This document shows, one piece after another, positions 14,460-21,213 of a stretch of 32,994 nucleotides of DNA. Position 1 is the stretch's first letter. Each line of letters begins with the position of its first letter. A program made the translations under genes and the position numbers. Location of the stretch: the NCBI GenBank assembly GCA_900552005.1, contig URXU01000012.1, positions 1 through 32,994 on the forward strand, written 5' to 3'. The DNA is from an uncultured Phascolarctobacterium sp. GTDB taxonomy: Bacteria > Bacillota > Negativicutes > Acidaminococcales > Acidaminococcaceae. The notes beneath the pieces were generated by a model. That model saw only the letters and a list, made by a program, of their open reading frames with translations. It had not been told where the DNA came from and did no database searches.

Positions 14460-16124
14460 ATGTTGAAGCTTACATTTGCCAATGGCGAAACCAGATTAGT
14501 GCAGCAGGGAAGTACTTTGTTGGAACTGGTGCCTGATTTTGCCTCCCAGTATGAATCTCCGATTGTTGTAGGTGTATTTAACGGCGAAGCATATGATCTG
14601 CAGCGCCCACTGACTCATGATGGTACAGTTGGGTTTATTGATGCCAATCAGACGGAAGGCATGCGGGTGTATGTTCGTACCCTGCTGTTTGTATTTTTGG
14701 CGGCCGTAAAGCGTTTATATCCGGAAGTGAAGATAGAGGTGCGCAATACTCTGGGCAGTGCTCTGTACTGTATTGACAACAGTGAGCATAAGCTTACGGA
14801 AGCTGATGTGCACAAGATTGAAGCGGAAATGCGCCGCATGGTTGCTGAACGTGAAAAAATAACAATTCAGATGTTTTCCAAAAAGGAAATCATAGCTAAG
14901 TATGGTTGTCTGTGCAGTGATGACAGCAAATCACTGCTGTGCGCAGTTGGTGAGAATGTACAGATTTCCATTTATTATTTATGCGGGGAGCCGGGCTATT
15001 TCTTTGGTCCTATGTGTCCTGATGCCGGTTATGTGCCCACTTTTGAACTGATAAAATATGATAAAGGTGTGGTCATCAATTATCCTGATGCGGGAGATTG
15101 GTTAACCTTGCCGCCGTTTAAGGATCAGCCTCGGCTTAATGAAGCCTTTCATGAGGCGGAAGAATGGTCGGAAATGATTCACTGCAATACGGTAGGCAAA
15201 CTGAATAAGATTATTGAATTAGGCTATGCGGATAAGATTGTTCAGGTGGCTGAGGCCCTGCATGAGAAGAAAATAGCCAATATTGCTGATGAGATTGCTG
15301 CTAAAAAAGACAGGCTTAAATTAATTCTTATCGCGGGACCGTCTTCTTCCGGGAAGACGTCATTTGCGCAGCGTCTGAGTATTCAGCTGGCAGTTAACGG
15401 CATTATACCCATGTCGCTTTCTATGGATGACTATTATCTGAATCGTGTTGATACGCCACGTAAACCTGACGGCAGTTATGATTTTGAAACTATTGATGCC
15501 ATTGATCTGGAGCTGTTTAATGATCATCTATACCGCCTGCTGCATGGAGAATGCGTCAAAATGCCCAAGTATAATTTCCGCAGCGGCACGCGTGAATATC
15601 GTGGGCGGGAACTGCAGATGCATGAAAAATCAGTGCTTATTGTTGAAGGCATTCATGGATTGAATGATAAACTGACGGCATCAATACCCGCAGAAAATAA
15701 AATGAAAATCTATGTCAGTGCGCTGACACCAATGTCCATGGACGAATATAATCGCATTAATACTACGGATATGCGCCTGCTGCGCCGTATTGTGCGTGAT
15801 TCCCAGTTCCGTGCTCATGATGCCGCAGCTACGCTTAATTTATGGGACAATGTAAGATATGGCGAAGAGCAGTATATTTTTCCGTATCAGTGCAGTGCCG
15901 ATGTAATTTTCAATACGACGCTGATTTATGAATTTGCCGTGCTGAAAAAATATGCTCAGCCCCGTCTGGCAGATGTTACTCCGCAGGCCGGAAAGGCATA
16001 TTATTCTGCCAGAAGGCTGTTGGGACTTTTGGCACATGTTAAGGAAATTGATGATGAAGCCATTCCCAGAACCTCCATTCTCAGAGAATTTATTGGCGGT
16101 TCGGCTTTTGCGGCTGATCTCTAA
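14460..16124 (+). CDS. Nucleoside kinase: TGS/ThrRS-like N-terminus fused to uridine kinase (554 aa)
   Basis: A fusion common in Firmicutes: an N-terminal TGS-like ubiquitin fold (residues 1-60), a threonyl-tRNA-synthetase second-additional-domain-like part (about 60-230), and a C-terminal uridine kinase/phosphoribulokinase-family P-loop domain with GPSSSGKT (293-300), Asp-rich MDDYY and the IVEGIHGLN motif. It probably phosphorylates nucleosides, though the preferred substrate (uridine, cytidine or other) cannot be read from sequence. ATG 14460 is chosen over an in-frame ATG at 14442 because TTGAGGTG (14448-14455) is correctly placed before it. No promoter is obvious after the preceding terminator. 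It is closed by its own terminator. Confidence 0.85.
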   Translation: MLKLTFANGETRLVQQGSTLLELVPDFASQYESPIVVGVFNGEAYDLQRPLTHDGTVGFIDANQTEGMRVYVRTLLFVFLAAVKRLYPEVKIEVRNTLGSALYCIDNSEHKLTEADVHKIEAEMRRMVAEREKITIQMFSKKEIIAKYGCLCSDDSKSLLCAVGENVQISIYYLCGEPGYFFGPMCPDAGYVPTFELIKYDKGVVINYPDAGDWLTLPPFKDQPRLNEAFHEAEEWSEMIHCNTVGKLNKIIELGYADKIVQVAEALHEKKIANIADEIAAKKDRLKLILIAGPSSSGKTSFAQRLSIQLAVNGIIPMSLSMDDYYLNRVDTPRKPDGSYDFETIDAIDLELFNDHLYRLLHGECVKMPKYNFRSGTREYRGRELQMHEKSVLIVEGIHGLNDKLTASIPAENKMKIYVSALTPMSMDEYNRINTTDMRLLRRIVRDSQFRAHDAAATLNLWDNVRYGEEQYIFPYQCSADVIFNTTLIYEFAVLKKYAQPRLADVTPQAGKAYYSARRLLGLLAHVKEIDDEAIPRTSILREFIGGSAFAADL

Positions 16125-16130
16125 TAGTAA

Positions 16131-16159
16131 AAACAAGCTGGCAACAGCTTGTTTTTTTT
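16131..16159 (+). terminator. Rho-independent terminator after the nucleoside kinase gene
   Basis: AAACAAGCTG (16131-16140) pairs with CAGCTTGTTT (16145-16154) around GCAA, with a run of T. Confidence 0.9.
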
Positions 16160-16163
16160 ATAC

Positions 16164-16194
16164 TTGACTTACAGTGCACTTTAAGTTGTATAGT
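16164..16194 (+). promoter_or_regulatory. MerR-type promoter with palindromic operator in a 19-bp spacer
   Basis: TTGACT (-35, 16164-16169) and TATAGT (-10, 16189-16194) are separated by 19 bases, longer than the usual 17. Between and overlapping them is ACTTACAGTGCACTTTAAGT (16167-16186), a dyad with nine of ten positions paired. A long spacer filled by a dyad is the signature of promoters activated by MerR-family regulators, which underwind the DNA. No merR gene is in the window, so the regulator would act from elsewhere. It drives the metallophosphoesterase at 16216. Confidence 0.75.
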
Positions 16195-16215
16195 GAAGGT
16201 AAGTGAGGTGATTAT

Positions 16216-17472
16216 ATGAAATATCATAAAATGCGGCAGATAATGAATTTGCTGTTGATTGGTCTTATCCTGATTTTCTGCCTTGGCTGTGCCCAAAATA
16301 GGCAATCAGTATCAGACAGGGACATTCAGATACAGGATCTCAGGCAGCTGGTAACAGCGGATAATCAGCATGCGCGGCTGTTATTGTGGCGGGGTGCCGC
16401 CAGTCAGAATTATGTAGTTGAATATCGATTGCATGACAGCAGTTTCAGCGAAAAAGTCAAGGCAGAAGCTGCGCCGTTTAAGGATGGAGACTGGTCTTAT
16501 TATCAATACCGGGCTTTACTGCAGGGATTACAGGCAGGCAGCACATATGAATACCGTATAAAAAGCGATGACAGAATTGGTCAGTGGCACAAACTGCAAA
16601 CCGCAGCGGATAATAAAGTTACGGCGCTTATTTTTCCTGATTCACAAAGCAGTGATTATGCCGGCTGGGGCAGGCTGGCCAATAATGCCTATAAACAAAA
16701 TCCACAGGCCGATTTATATGTGAATATGGGTGATTTGGTAGATAACGGACAGGACAGCAGGCAATGGGAATCCTGGCTCAGTCAGGTCAGTACTTTCAGC
16801 AGCGAATTGCCTTTAGCTCCGGTTATCGGCAATCATGAAACCTATACGCTGGACTGGAAGCTGCGTTATCCGGAAAGCTATATTAAATTATTTGAGGTGC
16901 CTGCCGCTGGTTCAGAAAAATATCCCGGACAGTTTTACAGTTTTGATTACGGTAATGTGCATTTTACTGTGCTGGATACTAATTTTCAGGAGATGCAGGC
17001 TCTACAGCCGCAGTTATTGGCAGACGAGCTTAAATGGCTGGAGCAGGATCTGGCAGGCAGCAAGGCTTTATGGAAAGTGGTTCTGATGCATAAAGATATC
17101 ATGTTATATGGCTTTACTAACCGTCCTGGGACAACGGAACATTTTACTGATGTCGGAACCGCGCTGATGCCGGTATTTGAGAAATATCGGGTGGATTTAG
17201 TACTTTCAGCACATCTGCATACTTATCGCAGGCGCGTTCCCCTGAAAAATTTTCAGCCCGATTCTGATGGGTTGGTATATATTCTTACCGGCGTTGCCGG
17301 AAGCGTAAGATATGCCGATTTATGGAAGAACAGTGCTCTGGATGCTGCCAAAGCGCCGCAGCCGGAAACTGACAACTATCTGACACTGGAAGCTAATGAC
17401 AGAGAACTAATTTGCCGGGCCTTTTTGTCTGACGGCAGCAAATTTGATGAAGTACATATAACAAAAAAATAA
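16216..17472 (+). CDS. Exported calcineurin-like metallophosphoesterase (418 aa)
   Basis: A predicted phosphate-ester hydrolase outside the cytoplasm. Residues 8-25 are hydrophobic and end in CLGC, an imperfect lipobox (Cys at -3), so it may be a lipoprotein anchored at C25. Residues 40-130 look like a fibronectin-type beta domain, as in purple-acid-phosphatase-like proteins. Metal-ligand motifs follow: D142 (PDSQ), GDLVD (172-176), GNHE (205-208), H292 and HLH (333-335). The first motif has Gln rather than His after Asp. ATG 16216 follows GTGAGGTGA. It is a single-gene unit between terminators, with a MerR-type promoter. The substrate is unknown; phosphate monoesters or nucleotides are plausible. 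Confidence 0.85.
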   Translation: MKYHKMRQIMNLLLIGLILIFCLGCAQNRQSVSDRDIQIQDLRQLVTADNQHARLLLWRGAASQNYVVEYRLHDSSFSEKVKAEAAPFKDGDWSYYQYRALLQGLQAGSTYEYRIKSDDRIGQWHKLQTAADNKVTALIFPDSQSSDYAGWGRLANNAYKQNPQADLYVNMGDLVDNGQDSRQWESWLSQVSTFSSELPLAPVIGNHETYTLDWKLRYPESYIKLFEVPAAGSEKYPGQFYSFDYGNVHFTVLDTNFQEMQALQPQLLADELKWLEQDLAGSKALWKVVLMHKDIMLYGFTNRPGTTEHFTDVGTALMPVFEKYRVDLVLSAHLHTYRRRVPLKNFQPDSDGLVYILTGVAGSVRYADLWKNSALDAAKAPQPETDNYLTLEANDRELICRAFLSDGSKFDEVHITKK

Positions 17473-17476
17473 AATC

Positions 17477-17500
17477 AGCCCGTCTTTAAGACGGGCTTTT
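17477..17500 (+). terminator. Rho-independent terminator after the metallophosphoesterase gene
   Basis: AGCCCGTC (17477-17484) pairs with GACGGGCT (17490-17497), followed by a short T run. Confidence 0.8.
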
Positions 17501-17507
17501 GCTTTTG

Positions 17508-17536
17508 TTGACAAAAGATTGACGGGTTGTTAATAT
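17508..17536 (+). promoter_or_regulatory. Promoter of the P-type ATPase-like gene
   Basis: A perfect TTGACA (17508-17513) lies 17 bases before TAATAT (17531-17536), which matches four of six -10 positions. GTTAAT occurs at 17529-17534 and 17543-17548 as a direct repeat and could be an operator. Confidence 0.65.
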
Positions 17537-17561
17537 TTAACTGTTAATCTGGGGGAATTTT

Positions 17562-19757
17562 ATGAAGCTTCTGATTTTGAAAGTTATAGATATGCGTTCG
17601 GAGCTCTGTGTGAGCCGTATAGAACGCACCATATTGCAGCAGGCAGGTGTGGATGCCGTTTATGCTGATTTGACAACGGGCAATGTCAAAGTAAGATGTC
17701 TGGATGAGAATCTTACTGAAGCCACACTAAGCGGGCTTATCCGGGAAGCAGGCTACCATATATATGCACCGGAGCAGAAAGCTGACCGGGAATTAAAACA
17801 GGCTGAGCAGAATAAATTGCTGCAGCGCTGCCGTTGGGCTGCTGTCTGCACTGCGGCAGCTATTTTGTTTTCCGTCATATTATATCTGCGTCAGATGCTG
17901 GGACTGTCATATTCAGCTGTTATCGCTGCGGCAGCAGCAGAAGTAATATTGAGTATAGCTGTTTTGTTTTTGGCACGGCAGGCGGTAGAAAACGGGTTCG
18001 GTGATCTTTTTGCTGGTAAGCCGAGATTGGAATCGCTGACTTCGGTGGGGGTGGCGGCGGCGTTGCTTTGCAGCGGGTACAGTCTTTTGGCTTTCTGTAA
18101 GGGTCAGTTGGCGGCAGCAGATAATATTTATGCGGCGGCTGCCGCCTTGGCTCTGCTTTGGACTTTATATGGTGAGTATTTGACAGCTGTTACAACGGAC
18201 TGCGCAGATGAAATTCAACAACCGCCAGCTAAAGCGGCTGACAGCCAGCCGTTAACGGCAGTTTTGCAGCAGCGCAGCGGCAGTGTAACCGTGCCGACAG
18301 ATTTTTTATTGCCTAAAGATTTAATTATTGTTCGCAAGGGAGAAAAAATACCTGTTAACGGTATGATTGAAGCCGGCAAGGCCGCTGTTGATGAAAGTCA
18401 TTTCAGCGGCAGCAGCATTCCGGTATTAAAAGGCCCTAAGATGCAGGCCTTAAGCGGCAGCTATGTGTGCGGTGGGGAACTGACAATCAGAGTGGCCGCT
18501 GAAAAAACTGCGCCGGAGACCAAAACGGAGGAAAAGCCTTTTCTCTCGGAAATATTTGCTGCCGATAAGCATGCAGCGTTGTTTGTGCCGCTGCTTTTGA
18601 TTATTGCGGTAGCGGCTTCTCTGAATTGGCTGTTTTATTCCGGCAATTTTAGTCTGGCGGTCAAGATTTTCTGTACGGTCTTATTGGTGGCAAGCCCCTG
18701 CGTGTTAAAGCCGGCGGCAGCGGCAGCCTTAAGGCAGGCAGTACGCACTTCAGCAGCTCAGGGCATGACTTACAGAAAAATGACTGTTTTGTCAGCCATG
18801 CGTCAAATTGGTCTGGTTATTTTTGGTAAGACCGGCATAGTTACGGATAAAGAACTGGAACTTACGGATCTAATTACTTATGGCGGCGTACAGCGGCAGG
18901 CAGCTCTTTCTTTGGCTGTGGCGCTGGAATGTGACAGCATGCATCCGGTTGCCAGAGCACTTAGAAAACAGACAGATGATCAAAAACTTCCGGTATGTGA
19001 AAAATTACAGTATTTTCCTGGACAGGGGGTTACGGCCGTATGTCAGAAGCTGAAAGTAAGTTTTGGCACTGCCGGTTATATCAGCAAAAGCTGCCATCTT
19101 AGCCCTGAGGTATTAAAGCTTGCTTCAGACTGGCAGCAGCAGGGGAAAAATGTTATGTTTCTGTCCGTTGGCAAAACTCTTTGTGCCGCGCTGGCTTTAG
19201 CCGAACATATACCTGCTGCTCATCAGCAAGGAGTTGCCGCCTTGCGCGAACATGGGATAAGGGCGATGCTGATTACTGGCGATACGCAGGCAGCGGCTGA
19301 ACGGGCAGCCAAGGCTGTCGGCATTGATAAATATGTAGCGGCTTTATCGCAGCAGGAAAAAGCAGAACTTATCAGCAGTATCAGCCGCGGCGGCGAGCAG
19401 GTGGCCTTTGTCAACAGCGCTGTTAATCAGTATATGGAAGGCTGCGATGATATTATTTATATAGCTGTTAACGGCAAAGATGCGGATTGCAGAATGAGAC
19501 AGCGGGCTGATGTAATGCTGCAAAACAATAATCTGGGATTAATCTGGCAGGCGGTGCGGCTCAGTGAAAAAATGACTGCTGTCAGCAGGCAAAATATGAA
19601 ACTGTTCTACCTGCTACTTGTTTTATGTCTGCCTGCGGCGGCAGGGGTTTTTTATCTGCTGCCGCTTAAGCTTTTAGCTGAACCGCTGTATGTAACGGCG
19701 CTATTGCTTATTGAGGGTTTAATACTTTTTGCCAACAGCCGGCGCCTGCAAATATAA
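17562..19757 (+). CDS. Catalytically degenerate P1B-type ATPase homologue (731 aa)
   Basis: It has the full P1B heavy-metal ATPase layout: an N-terminal HMA-like domain (1-70), about eight membrane segments (93-111, 118-138, 157-178, 188-208, 338-358, 366-388, 681-703, 705-726), an actuator domain and P/N domains (405-665). Key residues are replaced. IFDKTGT is IFGKTGI, so the phosphorylated Asp is G422. TGES is SGSS (282-285), so the dephosphorylation Glu is S284. CPC is SPC (378-380). GDGxND is NSAVNQ (618-623). HMA CxxC is SxxC (13-16). The HP (461-462) and TGD (572-574) motifs are kept. ATP-driven transport is therefore unlikely; a regulatory or scaffold role is inference. ATG 17562 follows GGGGGA. 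It has its own promoter and terminator. Confidence 0.88.
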   Translation: MKLLILKVIDMRSELCVSRIERTILQQAGVDAVYADLTTGNVKVRCLDENLTEATLSGLIREAGYHIYAPEQKADRELKQAEQNKLLQRCRWAAVCTAAAILFSVILYLRQMLGLSYSAVIAAAAAEVILSIAVLFLARQAVENGFGDLFAGKPRLESLTSVGVAAALLCSGYSLLAFCKGQLAAADNIYAAAAALALLWTLYGEYLTAVTTDCADEIQQPPAKAADSQPLTAVLQQRSGSVTVPTDFLLPKDLIIVRKGEKIPVNGMIEAGKAAVDESHFSGSSIPVLKGPKMQALSGSYVCGGELTIRVAAEKTAPETKTEEKPFLSEIFAADKHAALFVPLLLIIAVAASLNWLFYSGNFSLAVKIFCTVLLVASPCVLKPAAAAALRQAVRTSAAQGMTYRKMTVLSAMRQIGLVIFGKTGIVTDKELELTDLITYGGVQRQAALSLAVALECDSMHPVARALRKQTDDQKLPVCEKLQYFPGQGVTAVCQKLKVSFGTAGYISKSCHLSPEVLKLASDWQQQGKNVMFLSVGKTLCAALALAEHIPAAHQQGVAALREHGIRAMLITGDTQAAAERAAKAVGIDKYVAALSQQEKAELISSISRGGEQVAFVNSAVNQYMEGCDDIIYIAVNGKDADCRMRQRADVMLQNNNLGLIWQAVRLSEKMTAVSRQNMKLFYLLLVLCLPAAAGVFYLLPLKLLAEPLYVTALLLIEGLILFANSRRLQI

Positions 19758-19794
19758 AAAGAACTGACAGTTATTAACTGTCAGTTCTTTTTTT
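19756..19794. terminator. Bidirectional terminator between convergent genes
   Basis: AAAAAGAACTGACAG and CTGTCAGTTCTTTTT form a long perfect stem with A and T runs on both sides, serving the ATPase-like gene (plus) and the YbaK-type gene (minus). Confidence 0.9.
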
Positions 19795-19813
19795 CGGTTA
19801 TGATATACGGTTT

Positions 19814-20299
19814 TTAAGCTTCTGCCGTCTGCCAGCCTTTGCATAAATCTACCCATTGCTGGAAATTGCAGGAGTATTTTTCCAGCTCTTGCGGTGTCAG
19901 TTCAATGGCGCTGTTATGACTGCCGCAGGCAGGAAAGAAAGTATGAAAGCGTTTTAAAGAAATATCCAGATAAACTTTAACGCCGTCATTGACGGCAAAC
20001 GGGCAAACGCCGCCGACCGCATGACCGATTAAAGTTTCAACCTCGTCAGCAGCCAGCATTTTTGCTTTGGTGCCAAAGAAATGTTTGTATTTGGCATTGT
20101 CAATTTTTGTATCACCGGCGGCAACAATCAGAATGCATTGGTCATCGACCTTAAAAGAAAGGGTTTTGGCAATGCGGGCAGGTTCGCAGCCTGCTGCCTG
20201 AGCGGCCAGCTCAACGGTAGCGCTGGAAGTGTCAAATTCGATGATGCGGTCATCTATATGTAATTGTTTAAAATAAGTGCGTACTTTCTCAATAGACAT
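19814..20299 (-). CDS. YbaK/EbsC-type aminoacyl-tRNA deacylase (161 aa)
   Basis: A member of the YbaK/ProX family, which hydrolyses mischarged tRNAs, most often Cys- or Ala-tRNA-Pro, in trans. Residues about 33-140 carry the family pattern: RIAKTLSFK with the conserved lysine, a VAAGDTKID turn, GHAVGGVCPF, and a C-terminal GSHNSAIEL run. The start is ATG at 20297-20299 on the minus strand, preceded by AAAGGAG at eight bases; an upstream in-frame start at 20329 would place ten extra residues across the promoter region. It is a single gene converging on the ATPase-like gene and diverging from the racemase gene. Which misacylated tRNA it edits cannot be told from sequence. Confidence 0.88.
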   Translation of the reverse strand: MSIEKVRTYFKQLHIDDRIIEFDTSSATVELAAQAAGCEPARIAKTLSFKVDDQCILIVAAGDTKIDNAKYKHFFGTKAKMLAADEVETLIGHAVGGVCPFAVNDGVKVYLDISLKRFHTFFPACGSHNSAIELTPQELEKYSCNFQQWVDLCKGWQTAEA

Positions 20300-20331
20300 G
20301 TTTATCGCTCCTTTAACTGAATATACCATTT

Positions 20332-20360
20332 ATTTTACTTCTGTCTTTTTTTACTGTCAA
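20332..20360 (-). promoter_or_regulatory. Promoter of the YbaK-type gene
   Basis: On the minus strand TTGACA (20355-20360) and TAAAAT (20332-20337) are 17 bases apart, about 33 bases before the ATG. Confidence 0.7.
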
Positions 20361-20367
20361 ATTTGTT

Positions 20368-20395
20368 TTGCGTATGTAATTTTATTTTATATAGT
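20368..20395 (+). promoter_or_regulatory. Probable promoter of the Asp/Glu racemase gene
   Basis: TTGCGT (20368-20373) and TATAGT (20390-20395) are separated by 16 bases, back to back with the minus-strand promoter of the YbaK-type gene. Confidence 0.5.
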
Positions 20396-20453
20396 AGCCT
20401 TAGCAGTGTTTTTATGATAAACTAAACAAATATAAGATTTATGGAAAGAAGCG

Positions 20454-21167
20454 ATGCAGATGACATTTGTAAAAAATGGTAAAAAATTAGGTGTCCTTGG
20501 CGGTATGGGTCCGGCAGCGGCAGCAGAGTTTTTGCGTGTATTGGCTGCCAAATGCCCGGCGTCAGCTGATCAGGAACATCCGGTAGTATATATGATTGGT
20601 GACAGTGAAATTCCCGACAGGACAACGGCGATATTGCAGGGAGGTGCGTCTCCGCTGCCGAAGCTGAAAGCAGATTTGCTGCGTTTGTGTGATATGGGCG
20701 CCGATGTGCTTGCTGTGCCCTGTAATACGGCACATTGCTTTATTGACCAGTTCAAGGATGAATTGCCGGTGCCGCTGGTGCATATTATTGAGGAAACCGT
20801 TTTGGCGGCTAAAAAGCTTTCTCCGCAGGGAGCATGGATGCTTTCAACCAAGGCTACAAGAGCTACCGGTATTTATCAGAAATATGCTGAGAAACATGGG
20901 CTGCAGCTTTATATTCCCAATGAACATCAAAGTGATGTATCCCAGGAAATTATTACATATGTCAAAGCTAATAAATTTCCGCAGGCCGGCGCCTTAATGC
21001 GCGAGCTGGCGCAGGAATTATGGCAGGAACATGATTTGCCGATTATGACTGCCTGCACGGAACTTCCTTTGGGTTATACGGCGTCCGGATTGCCGCTGGA
21101 AAAATCTGTCTCCAGTATTGATGCCTTAGCTGAAGCCGCCGTGCGCCAGTTATATGATGAAAAATAA
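20454..21167 (+). CDS. Aspartate/glutamate racemase family protein (237 aa)
   Basis: A cofactor-independent racemase with a two-cysteine mechanism, probably making D-aspartate or a related D-amino acid for the cell wall or as a signal. The family signature is clear: GVLGGMGP at the N-terminus (13-20), the first catalytic cysteine C90 in PCNTAH, and the second, C201, in ACTELP. Both catalytic cysteines are intact. The length is standard. ATG 20454 or the in-frame ATG at 20460 are both possible; GGAAAGAAG upstream favours the former slightly. It stands alone, diverging from the YbaK-type gene and converging on the efflux operon. The exact substrate (Asp, Glu or broad RacX-like) is not determined. 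Confidence 0.88.
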   Translation: MQMTFVKNGKKLGVLGGMGPAAAAEFLRVLAAKCPASADQEHPVVYMIGDSEIPDRTTAILQGGASPLPKLKADLLRLCDMGADVLAVPCNTAHCFIDQFKDELPVPLVHIIEETVLAAKKLSPQGAWMLSTKATRATGIYQKYAEKHGLQLYIPNEHQSDVSQEIITYVKANKFPQAGALMRELAQELWQEHDLPIMTACTELPLGYTASGLPLEKSVSSIDALAEAAVRQLYDEK

Positions 21168-21180
21168 TATGAATAAACAT

Positions 21181-21213
21181 AAAAAAACGCAGAGCTTGGC
21201 TCTGCGTTTTTTT
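21181..21213. terminator. Bidirectional terminator between the racemase and efflux genes
   Basis: CGCAGAGC (21188-21195) pairs with GCTCTGCG (21199-21206) around TTG, with A and T runs on either side. Confidence 0.9.
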
